Source: Dyella flagellata
Lineage (GTDB): Bacteria; Pseudomonadota; Gammaproteobacteria; Xanthomonadales; Rhodanobacteraceae
Length of the DNA: 52,068 nt
Direction: 5' to 3'
NCBI RefSeq assembly: GCF_030160275.1
Contig: NZ_BSOA01000007.1
Span: 1 to 52,068, forward strand
Part shown: piece after piece, positions 36,337-45,063 of the stretch
Position numbering within the stretch: the first letter of the stretch is position 1
Layout of the letters: each line of letters begins with the position of its first letter
The notes under the pieces: model-generated
What the model was told of the DNA's origin: nothing
The model's input: the letters and a program-made list of their open reading frames with translations, nothing else
The model's database searches: none
Position numbers and translations under genes: made by a program

Positions 36337-38985
36337 ATGATCGAGCGAACCAGGATCGACCCACTAAAACGACGACCATGGCGTGCCGTGGCCGGGCTGA
36401 TGGCGTACGGCTTGAGCCATTCCGGCTTTGCTGCGGAAGCGGCCAATGCCCTCGTCGCAGGAACCGCCGATGCTGCCAATCCGAATGACGCTAGTTCCGG
36501 CGCCAGCGACGCGAACGAGGCTCACTTCAATGCTTCCTGGCTGCAGGACGACACCCAGGGCATAGATCTCTCCCGCTTTGAGCACGGCAACGGCGTGCTA
36601 CCCGGCACCTACGAGGTTGACCTGCATGTCAACGGTAACTGGATCGGCCGACAGAGCGTAGCGTTCCGGGCCATTGGCACCAACGACGCAGTGCAACCCT
36701 GCTTCAAGCTGGAGGAGCTGGAGCGTTTCGGCGTCGATGTGAGCAAACTGGCCCAGACCGCCGCTGCTCACGACGCGTGTCGCCCGCTTGAGCAATGGAT
36801 CGCACAGGCCTCCAGCAACTACGACAGCGCCGAACTCAACCTGGAGTTGAGCATTCCGCAGGCGTGGATGCGCCGGAATGCCCGCGACTATGTGGCGCCA
36901 CGGTACTGGGATCGAGGCATCAATGCCGGCTTTCTCAACTACCACATCAACACCAACCAGTTGCACAACTCGCCGCCGGGTTCGGGCAGGTCGTCCAGCC
37001 AGAACACGGGTTATCTCGGCCTTACGGCGGGCCTGAATCTGTTCGGCTGGCAATTGCGCCAGACCTCGTCGACAACCTGGCAAAGCCACCAGGCCGCGCG
37101 CTGGCAAAACATCAATACGTACGCCCAGCGCAGCCTGCCCGGCTTGCGTAGCGTCCTCATGCTCGGTGACACCAACACCAGCGGAGAGCTGTTCGATTCG
37201 GTGCACTTCCGTGGTGCGCAGCTGGCCTTCGACGATCGCATGCTGCCCAACTCGCTGCGCGGCTACGCTCCCGCCATCCACGGCATTGCCAACACCAATG
37301 CGCGCGTGGAGGTTCGCCAGAACGGAACGGTGATCTACCAGGCCACGGTGACACCGGGCCCCTTCGTCATTGATGATCTGTATCCCACCGGCTATGGCGG
37401 CAACCTCGATGTCACCGTCACCGAAGCGGACGGCACGCAAAACTCGTTCAGCGTGCCCTATTCGTCAGTGGTGCAACTGTTGCGTCCTGGCATCTACCGT
37501 TACAACGTTGTGGCTGGCCGGGTGCACGAATATGGCTTGCCCAGCCATCCTTACCTGTTGCAGGGCAGCTATCAGCGCGGCCTCAGCAACCAGCTGACCG
37601 GCTACGCTGGCCTGTCCTTCATCCGTGGCTACCGTTCCGCGCTGGTGGGCAGTGCCCTCAACACCAGGCTTGGCGCGCTTTCGCTCGACGTCACTCAATC
37701 ATGGGCCGAAGTGTCAGTGGCCAAACAGCGCTCAGGCCGGGCCATCAAGCTCGGCTATAGCAAAGTGGCGACCGGCACGCGAACAAACGTGTCCGTGGCC
37801 GCCTATCGCTACTCCACTTCGGGCTATCTCAGCCTGCGCAACGTGCTGGCCGCACGCGATGCGATCCAACGCGGCAAGCACAATGACTACACGGCGCGCG
37901 ACCGCAATCGCTTCGATCTGACGGTCAGCCAGCCGCTGGGACAGGGTTCCCTGTATGTCACTGCATCGACCAATGACTATTGGGGGCAAACAGGCAGGAA
38001 CCTGCAGTACCAGCTCGGCTACACCAACCACGTTGGTCCAGCGAGCTACACCGTCTCGGCCATGCGCAGCCGTGACTCACTGGGTCGCAATGACAACCAG
38101 GTCATGCTCTCTCTCACCCTGCCGCTGGGTCGCGGCAGCCGTGCCCCGTTGATGACGGCCTCGGCCAGCAAGAACCGTCTAGGCGATCCTGCCGCCAACG
38201 TCAGTGTCTCCGGCACAGCCGGCAAGAACAATGACCTCAGCTACACCTTGGGCTTCAATCGCGATACGCAGGGCCGCAACAGCGGCTCGGTGAGCGGACA
38301 ATACTGGAGCCCTTACACCACCCTCGGCGCTTCCTACGAACGCGGCCAGGGCTATCAACAAACCTCCTTCAACGCCGAAGGCACGATGGTGCTGCATAGC
38401 GGCGGCCTCACCATCGGCCCGCAGGCGGGCGAGACGATGGCACTGATCGAGGCCAAGCATGCCAGCGGCGCGCAACTGCCAGGCTATCCAGGCGTGCACA
38501 TCGACATGCATGGCTATGCCCTGGTGCCCTACCTGACGCCCTATAACCTCAATACGGTAGAAGTGGATCCCAAGGGAACCTCCATGGATACCCAACTGCA
38601 AAGCACTAGCCGACAGGTGGCGCCGTACGCCGGCGCGATCGTCAAAGTGAAGTTCGACACACGTTTCGGTCGCTCGGTGATGCTGCATGCGCTGCAGCAC
38701 AACGGCAAGCCCTTGCCTTTTGGCACCCAGGTACTTGATCAGGAGGGCCATGAGGTCGGCATCGTGGGACAGGACAGCCGGATGTTTTTGAGCGGACTCA
38801 AGGATGAGGGAACACTCGCGATGAAGTGGGGTGCGCTGCGTGAAGAGCAGTGCCGCATCGATTACAACCTGCCCAAGGCTGACAAGCATGGCAAGCCCGT
38901 CTACTACACCACGCTGGAAGCAAGTTGCCGCAAGACCGACCGCGCACGCACCGACAAACACGAGCAAGGAGCACGCACACCGTGA
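36337..38985 (+). CDS. Outer-membrane fimbrial usher
   Basis: The 882-residue protein matches the FimD/PapC family. The N-terminal chaperone-binding region reads FNASWLQDDTQGIDLSRFEHGNG, with PGTYEVDLHVNG after it. The 24-strand barrel contains YLGLTAGLNLFGWQLR and the plug segment near APAIHGIANTNARVEVRQNG. The C-terminal domains include the two-cysteine region EEQCRIDYNLP. The start is not certain: ATG 36337 has little ribosome-binding signal, and the N-terminal signal sequence (GLMAYGLSHSGFAAEA) is unusually long. It follows the chaperone by nine bases, and its TGA overlaps the GTG of the next gene. Confidence 0.93.
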   Translation: MIERTRIDPLKRRPWRAVAGLMAYGLSHSGFAAEAANALVAGTADAANPNDASSGASDANEAHFNASWLQDDTQGIDLSRFEHGNGVLPGTYEVDLHVNGNWIGRQSVAFRAIGTNDAVQPCFKLEELERFGVDVSKLAQTAAAHDACRPLEQWIAQASSNYDSAELNLELSIPQAWMRRNARDYVAPRYWDRGINAGFLNYHINTNQLHNSPPGSGRSSSQNTGYLGLTAGLNLFGWQLRQTSSTTWQSHQAARWQNINTYAQRSLPGLRSVLMLGDTNTSGELFDSVHFRGAQLAFDDRMLPNSLRGYAPAIHGIANTNARVEVRQNGTVIYQATVTPGPFVIDDLYPTGYGGNLDVTVTEADGTQNSFSVPYSSVVQLLRPGIYRYNVVAGRVHEYGLPSHPYLLQGSYQRGLSNQLTGYAGLSFIRGYRSALVGSALNTRLGALSLDVTQSWAEVSVAKQRSGRAIKLGYSKVATGTRTNVSVAAYRYSTSGYLSLRNVLAARDAIQRGKHNDYTARDRNRFDLTVSQPLGQGSLYVTASTNDYWGQTGRNLQYQLGYTNHVGPASYTVSAMRSRDSLGRNDNQVMLSLTLPLGRGSRAPLMTASASKNRLGDPAANVSVSGTAGKNNDLSYTLGFNRDTQGRNSGSVSGQYWSPYTTLGASYERGQGYQQTSFNAEGTMVLHSGGLTIGPQAGETMALIEAKHASGAQLPGYPGVHIDMHGYALVPYLTPYNLNTVEVDPKGTSMDTQLQSTSRQVAPYAGAIVKVKFDTRFGRSVMLHALQHNGKPLPFGTQVLDQEGHEVGIVGQDSRMFLSGLKDEGTLAMKWGALREEQCRIDYNLPKADKHGKPVYYTTLEASCRKTDRARTDKHEQGARTP

Positions 38986-40121
38986 GTAGAGTTCAGAGTG
39001 CGAAGAAGGGCTTCGTTGCGAAAACGTCTCAGACGAGACTATTCCACCTCGCAGGGGTGGCGTGTATGGCTTTGGCATTGCTGTCCTCCGCACGGAAAGT
39101 CTGGGCGGAGGACTGTTCTTCATCTCCCGAGATGATGATCCCAGGGGGGCCGATGAGCTACACGAGGGGGATCCACGGCATCGAGCCCGGCGCGTCGTTG
39201 AATCCCGTATGGACACGGACGCATGAGGTGAGGCAATACAAAGTTTTTTCGTGTGAAGGGCGAGGTGATTTGTTCAGAGAGACTGTCACCATCGCAGGTC
39301 GCCCCATATCAGGCCTCGATTACCAGTACGAAGGGCTAACGTATCCCGTCTTCGCCACCGGTGTAGAGGGCATCGGCTACGTTATCCGGATGGGAGGATT
39401 CGCCCGTAGCGCCAGCGGCAGCTTTACAGACTACGGGCCGTGGCAGGCGCTCGGAGTCGATACGCTGACCATTTTCCCTTGGCCAGGTGGCGGGAGCTGG
39501 GGTGCGTTCTTCGTTGGATTTGCCGCCGGAATTCAATTTATTTTTACCAACCACCAGCTCAGGCCGGGAACCTACATGATCCCGCCCCTGCACATTGGAA
39601 CAGCCAGTGCCTATGGGGGTTCAGGCCAACTAAAGGGAACCTCTAGCCTTGATTTTGCAGGCGCCACGATCACGTTCACGGCGTCAACATGCCAGGTGCC
39701 GCAGAGCAGCCAGGCCGTGCGACTTAACACCGTACGCACCTCGGATTTTAGCGCCGTAGGTACCGAAGCCGCTGGCGCACCGTTCCATGTCCAGGTCAAT
39801 TGCGAGTATGGCGTGGCGCTCTACGCCACCATGAGCGACGTGACCGACCGAAGCAACCGATCCGATACCTTGAACCTGACCGGCAACTCCACTGCTACCG
39901 GCGTCAAGTTGCGTATCTACCGCGAAGGCGAACGGCCCGTGTCCTACGGGCCGGACTCCACCGCGCCCGGCAACTCGAACCAATGGAAAGTCGGCGGCTC
40001 CAGCACCACGCAAGCCACGAATTACAGTCTTCCTTTCGAGGCACGTTACGTCAAAACCGAGGGCAATATCACACCGGGAAAGGTCCAGGCGCAGGCTTCG
40101 ATTACCTTCTCCTACCAATGA
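38982..40121 (+). CDS. Fimbrial tip adhesin/minor pilin
   Basis: The 379-residue protein has a long signal region (to about residue 42) and a two-domain layout. A unique N-terminal domain with cysteines (EDCSSSPEMMIPGG, then QYKVFSCEGRG) is followed by a C-terminal pilin domain (SLDFAGATITFTASTCQVPQ to ASITFSYQ) with the pilin disulfide and the penultimate tyrosine. This matches tip adhesins of the FimH type. GTG at 38982 overlaps the usher stop and has AAGGAG ten bases before; no ATG is nearby. The receptor cannot be told. Last gene of the fimbrial operon; the toxin-like genes begin 124 bases later. Confidence 0.85.
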   Translation: MSRVQSAKKGFVAKTSQTRLFHLAGVACMALALLSSARKVWAEDCSSSPEMMIPGGPMSYTRGIHGIEPGASLNPVWTRTHEVRQYKVFSCEGRGDLFRETVTIAGRPISGLDYQYEGLTYPVFATGVEGIGYVIRMGGFARSASGSFTDYGPWQALGVDTLTIFPWPGGGSWGAFFVGFAAGIQFIFTNHQLRPGTYMIPPLHIGTASAYGGSGQLKGTSSLDFAGATITFTASTCQVPQSSQAVRLNTVRTSDFSAVGTEAAGAPFHVQVNCEYGVALYATMSDVTDRSNRSDTLNLTGNSTATGVKLRIYREGERPVSYGPDSTAPGNSNQWKVGGSSTTQATNYSLPFEARYVKTEGNITPGKVQAQASITFSYQ

Positions 40122-40245
40122 ACCATGCGCCATCGCGGCAACAATTTGAAATGAAAGCTCCGGGCGCTGAAATACGGCGAAAACATCTTCCGCCTAGCCT
40201 TTAAACAAGGGCTATCGCCGTGTGACACCTAAAGAGGCTTCGACC

Positions 40246-40593
40246 ATGCATTGCAGGGCGTCCTTTCTCTTGTTCACTTGTATCCAGGTCACGTGCGTGA
40301 AGCCAGCGTTGGCTACGGAAAGTATCTGCGCGGAAAAAGTATCCATCACGGAAATATCGACCGGCGCCTATGCCGACGACACACGCTATTTAGGGGTTTC
40401 GTATATAGGCGACAGTGGCAAGGCGGGATTTATACGGTCGGAGCTGCGGCTCAATACCCCTGAAGGTGGGGTATTGCTGACATTGCTGGAGGCTGCGCGC
40501 CAGCATGGCTATCAGGTCACATTCAAGCGATTCAATCGTCCAACGTGCGCCGGTGAAGGCGGGGAATGGTTCGACCACATAAGTTCGAACTAG
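40246..40593 (+). CDS. Small secreted protein, toxin B-subunit-like (paralogue 1)
   Basis: This 115-residue protein has a signal peptide (cleavage near KPALA). The mature chain of about 92 residues has exactly two cysteines, one just after the start (ESICAEKVSITEI) and one near the end (NRPTCAGEG). It shares with the next three genes the plan C..YIT-I, a central helix of the type L-x2-L-x2-A-x4-GY-V, then a late cysteine. This is the layout of OB-fold B subunits of AB5 toxins such as cholera CTB, which has an equivalent disulfide. It is the most diverged of the set. AAAGAGG precedes the ATG. Confidence 0.65.
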   Translation: MHCRASFLLFTCIQVTCVKPALATESICAEKVSITEISTGAYADDTRYLGVSYIGDSGKAGFIRSELRLNTPEGGVLLTLLEAARQHGYQVTFKRFNRPTCAGEGGEWFDHISSN

Positions 40594-40619
40594 CGGTTTT
40601 TGAGCGGGGTTTTTACGCC

Positions 40620-41000
40620 ATGAAATACACCATGCTGGTTGTTTGCATTGGTATGGCTTGTCCGGGAGCGGCTTTGGCCAGTTCAAGGGTATGCCAGGAT
40701 CAAAAATACATTACAGAGATCGCCACGGACCGTTCAACCGGGGAGGTCACTAGAAAATGGTTCATTGCGTATTCCAATGAGCCGAGAGGGGCGCTGTTGG
40801 GCGCTATCGAAGGCAGAGACAGTCCTAAGATAAAGATAAGGATAAATGGCGACAGGGCGAGTATGGCCGATGAGCGCGGCCGAGCGCTCTATGTGCTTGC
40901 TACGAATGCCATGAACAATGGCTACCAGGTTCGCCTGGTCGATAACTTTGGGAAAAATTGCGAGGTTATCGACGAAATAGACATTTTTCGTGGGAAGTAA
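40620..41000 (+). CDS. Small secreted protein, toxin B-subunit-like (paralogue 2)
   Basis: This 126-residue protein has a signal peptide ending in GAALA and a mature chain of about 106 residues with two cysteines (SSRVCQDQKYITEI and KNCEVIDEIDIF). The helix region GRALYVLATNAMNNGYQVRL closely matches that of paralogues 3 and 4 in this cluster. Length, disulfide placement and strand-helix-strand order fit an AB5 B-subunit fold (inference). The start is the ATG at the signal peptide; the frame upstream overlaps paralogue 1. It lies 26 bases after that gene. Confidence 0.68.
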   Translation: MKYTMLVVCIGMACPGAALASSRVCQDQKYITEIATDRSTGEVTRKWFIAYSNEPRGALLGAIEGRDSPKIKIRINGDRASMADERGRALYVLATNAMNNGYQVRLVDNFGKNCEVIDEIDIFRGK

Positions 41001-41017
41001 AGGAGTACGCGCCGATC

Positions 41018-41386
41018 ATGGTCAAGCAAGCTCTATTCATCGTCAGCCTTGGCGCCTTTGGCACAAGCGTAGCAGCAACGACGGAATGCGGGACGGAAGA
41101 ATATATTGTCGGCATCGACTCGTCGCGCGCGGATAATGCCAACGGATGGGCGATTTGGCTCAGTGACAAACCGTTCTTCGACAATACGGCGACCAAATTC
41201 CCGAGCGACCTGGGTTCTTCCATGACCGGTGGCGGGAGGTTGGATCTCAACAAAGACCGAGGTCGATTCATCTATTCCATGGCCATGAATGCCATGAACA
41301 TGGGTTACAGGGTGAGCATATTTGACGGCTACGGGACACAATTCTGTGATGACTTTCAGTATATGGAAGTACAAGGTAAGTATTAG
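41018..41386 (+). CDS. Small secreted protein, toxin B-subunit-like (paralogue 3)
   Basis: The 122-residue product has a signal peptide (ending near GTSVAA) and a mature chain of about 103 residues with two cysteines (TTECGTEEYIVGI and TQFCDDFQYMEV). The segment AIWLSDKPFFDNTATKF is shared with paralogue 4 (LVSKQAYYDSTSEF) and with the B-like protein of the second locus (YLSKKPYYDREAKFF). The helix GRFIYSMAMNAMNMGYRVSI is nearly the same as in paralogue 4. Start ATG 41018 has AAAGGAG about 11 bases before, overlapping the previous stop. Confidence 0.7.
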   Translation: MVKQALFIVSLGAFGTSVAATTECGTEEYIVGIDSSRADNANGWAIWLSDKPFFDNTATKFPSDLGSSMTGGGRLDLNKDRGRFIYSMAMNAMNMGYRVSIFDGYGTQFCDDFQYMEVQGKY

Positions 41387-41396
41387 CGGCGCCGGC

Positions 41397-41759
41397 ATGG
41401 TCAGGAAATGGCTTCCCTGGCTGCTTCTGCTGGCATGCGTGTCGGCCCATGGGCGACAGGTCTGCAAGCAGGGCGTGTATATCGTAGGCGTGGGTTCGGC
41501 GCGCCAATTCGAGGACAGTGGTTCGCATATGGGTTGGACCATGCTGGTGAGCAAACAAGCTTATTACGACAGCACGTCCGAGTTCGTGCGGAGCGACAAG
41601 GGAAAGCGAGTGGACATCAATACGGACCGTGGCAGGGCATTGTTCGACATGGCGGTGTACGCGATGAACATGGGTTACAGGGTTGATGTGGTGGATAACC
41701 ATCGAACCTACTGTGACGATTTTGATGAGCTGGATATAAGGCGATTGCCTCGGCGGTAA
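41397..41759 (+). CDS. Small secreted protein, toxin B-subunit-like (paralogue 4)
   Basis: The 120-residue product has a signal peptide (ending near SAHG) and a mature chain of about 101 residues with two cysteines (RQVCKQGVYIVGV and RTYCDDFDELDI). The helix GRALFDMAVYAMNMGYRVDV is the best conserved part of the family. It follows paralogue 3 by ten bases and precedes the ADP-ribosyltransferase gene by 104 bases, so the B-like genes come before the A gene. Pentamer formation and receptor binding are inferred from the layout, not seen. Confidence 0.7.
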   Translation: MVRKWLPWLLLLACVSAHGRQVCKQGVYIVGVGSARQFEDSGSHMGWTMLVSKQAYYDSTSEFVRSDKGKRVDINTDRGRALFDMAVYAMNMGYRVDVVDNHRTYCDDFDELDIRRLPRR

Positions 41760-41863
41760 TTGAAGCCATAAGGCTGTTAATACGGTGAATCATCCACGGC
41801 CCCTCACATGTATGCGGTATAACGGCATCGGGACGGATCGGGCTGCTACCAGGATGTAGCGAC

Positions 41864-42715
41864 ATGAATTTCAGAAGCGTGGCTAAGCTTTGTCGAACAC
41901 TCCTCGCGGCTTTGTTGCTGATCGCTACGGTCATCGCCTACGCAGAGCCGCCTGGGCTCCTCTACCGAGCGGACGTCAGGGCGCCTGACGGCGAGAGCGG
42001 CATTTTCAGAACGGGCTTCGTGTCATGGGGCAACAATCAGGACCTTAAGGCCCACCAGCTAGGGTACTCCTGTGGGACAGGCGATCAGGTGGCCTGGGGA
42101 TCCGCTGATTCGGCCTATGTCAGCCTGGCCAATAGCCTGGAGCGGGCGCGTGAGTTCGCAGATCGCTCGTTCGAGCCCCCTCGCCCGGACGTTTGGATAT
42201 ATACCGTGAGGGCGACCCCTACTTTTTATGATGCCGCTGCGACCGTCACCAACGCTATGCGCAGCCAGGATCAAGCGATACGCAATAGCGCATATCAGGT
42301 TAATTATCTTCAGGGTGTAGCTATCGCTGCGGAAGGGGAATACATCTCCCTGGGCGGAATCGATCGCAGCTTGATCAGGGATGCAACCCGATACCGGTGG
42401 AATGAATCCGGCATGCGCTATGAAGAAGTCCAGGGGAGTCGTCTGGAAAGCGTTCACTTCGTGCCGGATACGGAGAGTCGGGCCAATGCAGGCCCCATCG
42501 ATCCGCGAATCGCCTTTGCGGGAATCATGCAGCCCGCGCAAGTTAACCGATATGTATCGATGGGGCTGAGCATTTTTGGGGTATGTGCTTGCCTGAGTAA
42601 GTCGGGAGCTTTTTCAACCCGGGCCGATCAAGTCAGTGGCGGCAACACCTATTGCCACCCCAGGCTGCAGGACCGAAATGCGACCAGCATGGTCAATCTT
42701 CACTTGTTCAACTGA
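41864..42715 (+). CDS. Secreted ADP-ribosyltransferase, pertussis toxin S1-like A subunit
   Basis: This 283-residue protein has a signal peptide (cleavage after VIAYA, residue 27). The NAD-binding arginines lie in YRADVR (R35, R39), spaced as R9 and R13 of pertussis S1. W55 and H64 in WGNNQDLKAH match W26 and H35, and C70 matches C41. SAYVS (S87) is the core STS-like motif. The glutamate motif is EGEYISLGGI (E157, E159): E159 aligns with S1 Glu129, while E-x-E and LGGI are as in cholera toxin. C241/C243 match S1 C201, which pairs with C41. It should transfer ADP-ribose from NAD to a host protein, perhaps a G protein (inference). AGGA precedes the start. No secretion (ptl) genes are seen. Confidence 0.9.
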   Translation: MNFRSVAKLCRTLLAALLLIATVIAYAEPPGLLYRADVRAPDGESGIFRTGFVSWGNNQDLKAHQLGYSCGTGDQVAWGSADSAYVSLANSLERAREFADRSFEPPRPDVWIYTVRATPTFYDAAATVTNAMRSQDQAIRNSAYQVNYLQGVAIAAEGEYISLGGIDRSLIRDATRYRWNESGMRYEEVQGSRLESVHFVPDTESRANAGPIDPRIAFAGIMQPAQVNRYVSMGLSIFGVCACLSKSGAFSTRADQVSGGNTYCHPRLQDRNATSMVNLHLFN

Positions 42716-42897
42716 ATGTTGTTCACCTGGTCGGCCACGCGTTTGACTGGGAAGTCTTACCCGTAATAGCTAACGGCAAGAAGTCTTGACTATGATCGCG
42801 GGCGAATCACGTAACTATCGCTTCACCAGCTCGCGGAACATCGCTATTTGGTCTTTTCTTCTGCAGAAATGAGTGTCTTTGTGTAGCCGCTCGAAGC

Positions 42898-44136
42898 TCA
42901 GACCAGTTCGACGTTCTTGAGTTCTGGAATCAGCCACAGCGTCGCGATCACATCCAGGACATACAGGCCGGCAAGCATAGCGATCGCGGTTTGAAACGAG
43001 TAGTGGGCAGCAACGCTACCGACCGCTACGGGGCCCAAACCTCCCACAGCTCGGCCCACATTCCACAGTACATTTTGCGCCGTAGCACGTGCGGCCGTCG
43101 GATAAGCTTCCGACAACAAGGTTCCGTAGCCGCCGACCATGCCATTGACGAACATGCCCATCAGGGCGCCTGCCCACAGCGTCGCGGCCGGGGAAGTGAG
43201 TTGCGCATACACGATAGCCATGATGACCGAACCGACCTGATAAAGCAGGAACATGGGCTTGCGTCCGATGCGGTCGGCGAGTTGCCCGAATAGCCCTATC
43301 CCGATCATCATGCCGCCCACCGTAATCGCCGTCCAAAGCCCCGATTGGGTGAGTGACAAACCCATCTGCTTGGACAGAAACGACGGCAACCAGATCATGA
43401 TGCCGAAGTAGCCGAAATTCTGGACAGAGCAGAGGATGACCATGCCTAGGCTGGTTAGTGCGGTGCGGCGGTCGGCGACCAGCAGTTTAAACCTGTTCGG
43501 GCCTTTGCTTGTCGCCTGCCTTTGGCGCATGAATACTTCGGGCTCATGCAGCTTTTTGCGCATCGCCCAGGTAACAAACGCCGGCAAGATGCCAACCAGG
43601 AACATGCCGCGCCAGCCGATATAGGGTAGCCATAATGGAGTCAGCAGCGCAGCCAGCAACACGCCGGTCTGCCATCCTAGCGCTACATAAGACGATACAC
43701 GTGCGCGCTTGCTGGCCGGCCACGCTTCGGCTGCGAGCGCCATGCCAATGCCGAATTCGCCGCCCAACCCGAGGCCGGCCAGGGTCCGGTACGCCAACAA
43801 ATCCCAAAATCCCTGCGCGAATGCGCATAGGCCGGTGAAGATCGCAAACAGCAGGATGGTCCACGTCAACACATGCACCCGCCCATAGCGATCACTCAGC
43901 GCCCCGAAGAGGATGCCGCCTATCACCGCTCCGACCAGCGTCCCTGTCGCCAGCGCGCCACTTTGCGGGATCGTCAGCTTGAGTGCCACTGCGATGGTGG
44001 GCAACATGAAGCCGAGGATGAGCATGTCAAAACCATCCATCGCATAGCCGAGCGCAGATCCTGCCAACGCCTTCCATGCATACTTGTCGACCAGTCCAGT
44101 CGAATTTTGCTGCGCATCGAGTATCGAAGACTCCAT
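42898..44136 (-). CDS. MFS transporter, aromatic acid/metabolite symporter type
   Basis: The 412-residue protein has twelve predicted helices and the MFS signatures GYAMDGFDMLILGFMLP (helix 1), GALSDRYGRV (loop 2-3), GLGLGGEFGIGMALAAE (helix 4-5) and the repeat in the second half, GQLADRIGRKP. It resembles the sugar/aromatic-acid:H+ symporter group (AAHS, ShiA-like). It lies 41 bases downstream of the second toxin-like gene on the same strand and could be co-transcribed with it. Its substrate cannot be read from the sequence. Confidence 0.92.
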   Translation of the reverse strand: MESSILDAQQNSTGLVDKYAWKALAGSALGYAMDGFDMLILGFMLPTIAVALKLTIPQSGALATGTLVGAVIGGILFGALSDRYGRVHVLTWTILLFAIFTGLCAFAQGFWDLLAYRTLAGLGLGGEFGIGMALAAEAWPASKRARVSSYVALGWQTGVLLAALLTPLWLPYIGWRGMFLVGILPAFVTWAMRKKLHEPEVFMRQRQATSKGPNRFKLLVADRRTALTSLGMVILCSVQNFGYFGIMIWLPSFLSKQMGLSLTQSGLWTAITVGGMMIGIGLFGQLADRIGRKPMFLLYQVGSVIMAIVYAQLTSPAATLWAGALMGMFVNGMVGGYGTLLSEAYPTAARATAQNVLWNVGRAVGGLGPVAVGSVAAHYSFQTAIAMLAGLYVLDVIATLWLIPELKNVELV

Positions 44137-44177
44137 ATTTACGTCCGTGCCATCCTTATTCCTTAGTTTGGGGGTAT

Positions 44178-45008
44178 TCAGTCCAACAGCAGAGTTATGG
44201 ACGGTTGTAAATTGCGCATGGTTTCACGATTGAATTGCTTGGCTGTCATCACCGTTGGATGCAGGCAACTATCCTGATAGGCGGCTCGCTGCGAGAGTGG
44301 AAGCGGACGTGTTTCGAACACCTGGCACTGGAGCACGGCCAAGGCATGCCGCCACCAAGATGAATGGACCGTCTCGACCTGTGGGTCAAGACGTTCATAA
44401 GCAAGGCTGGGATCAAAAAGTCGAGACGCATCATCCCGCATTTGCGTCGTCGGGGCCTGGTATGCCTGATTGTTTTGAGGGGCGCCTTGCAGCTGTCCGC
44501 GGTCGACAGTCCAAGCAGCATTGATGGAGGTAGGAACGATGTGGCCTCCCTGGAAGCCGGTAATGCCGGACACGGGATACCCTTGATTGACCCATCGGCC
44601 AAGGGCGTTTGACACGACGGCGCGAACGTCCAGATTGGAGCCAACGGGACTCCACGTCACGGCGACAAAGCGGTCCAGCACTGCCTCGGCCTCGAAGAAA
44701 TTGTCATCCAAGGCAACCTCAAAAAGCACGCCCGTGGGCAGTGTATCTGATGATTGTTGCACGGCGTGCCAGTCCCTGTAGGCCATGATGAACAGGGGAT
44801 TTGTATGGGGACGCGAGAAGAAATTCCAGAAATCGATGCCATCCCGGCCCGATGGTTGTCCTTCTGGACGGAGGCCGTGGGCGAATGCCTGGTGGATGAC
44901 TACCTGCGCGTTGGCAGTTGATACGGGAACAAACACGTACCCCCATTCCACGGCATGGCATACCGGGACCGACAACATCAAAAACAACGCGGTAAGCAAA
45001 TGCTTCAT
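44178..45008 (-). CDS. Secreted protein resembling a pertussis S1-type A subunit, catalytic residues apparently lost
   Basis: This 276-residue protein has a signal peptide (ending in VCHA). The segment GVLFEVALDDNFFEAEAV aligns with pertussis S1 YIYEVRADNNFYGAASS and with WIYTVRATPTFYDAAAT of the neighbouring A subunit. NPLFIMAYRDWHAV fits the S-T-S strand, and FQGGHIVPTSI fits the EGEYISLGGI motif. The arginine, serine and glutamates needed for catalysis are not present at these places (YVFVP, AYR, QGG). It may be a pseudo-enzyme, a changed toxin or a different function on the same fold. It follows a B-like gene by 55 bases. GGAAGAAGG precedes the ATG. Confidence 0.6.
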   Translation of the reverse strand: MKHLLTALFLMLSVPVCHAVEWGYVFVPVSTANAQVVIHQAFAHGLRPEGQPSGRDGIDFWNFFSRPHTNPLFIMAYRDWHAVQQSSDTLPTGVLFEVALDDNFFEAEAVLDRFVAVTWSPVGSNLDVRAVVSNALGRWVNQGYPVSGITGFQGGHIVPTSINAAWTVDRGQLQGAPQNNQAYQAPTTQMRDDASRLFDPSLAYERLDPQVETVHSSWWRHALAVLQCQVFETRPLPLSQRAAYQDSCLHPTVMTAKQFNRETMRNLQPSITLLLD

Positions 45009-45063
45009 TGCCTTCTTCCATTGAGCATTTTTGTATCCATCGCCGATGCCGGTATCTTCTCGG

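Noticed and set aside
40246..41759. The four small secreted proteins as extra fimbrial subunits
   Set aside because: They lack the pilin donor strand, the penultimate tyrosine and the usual 150-180 residue length; their helix and cysteine layout is different.
42292..42312. YQVNY in the toxin A subunit as the equivalent of pertussis YQSEY (catalytic Glu replaced by Asn)
   Set aside because: Aligning the following segment shows that EGEYISLGGI, 12 residues later, matches QSEYLAHRRI better in spacing to the downstream I-R-R/I-R-D, and also fits the cholera E-x-E motif. The enzyme is therefore probably intact.
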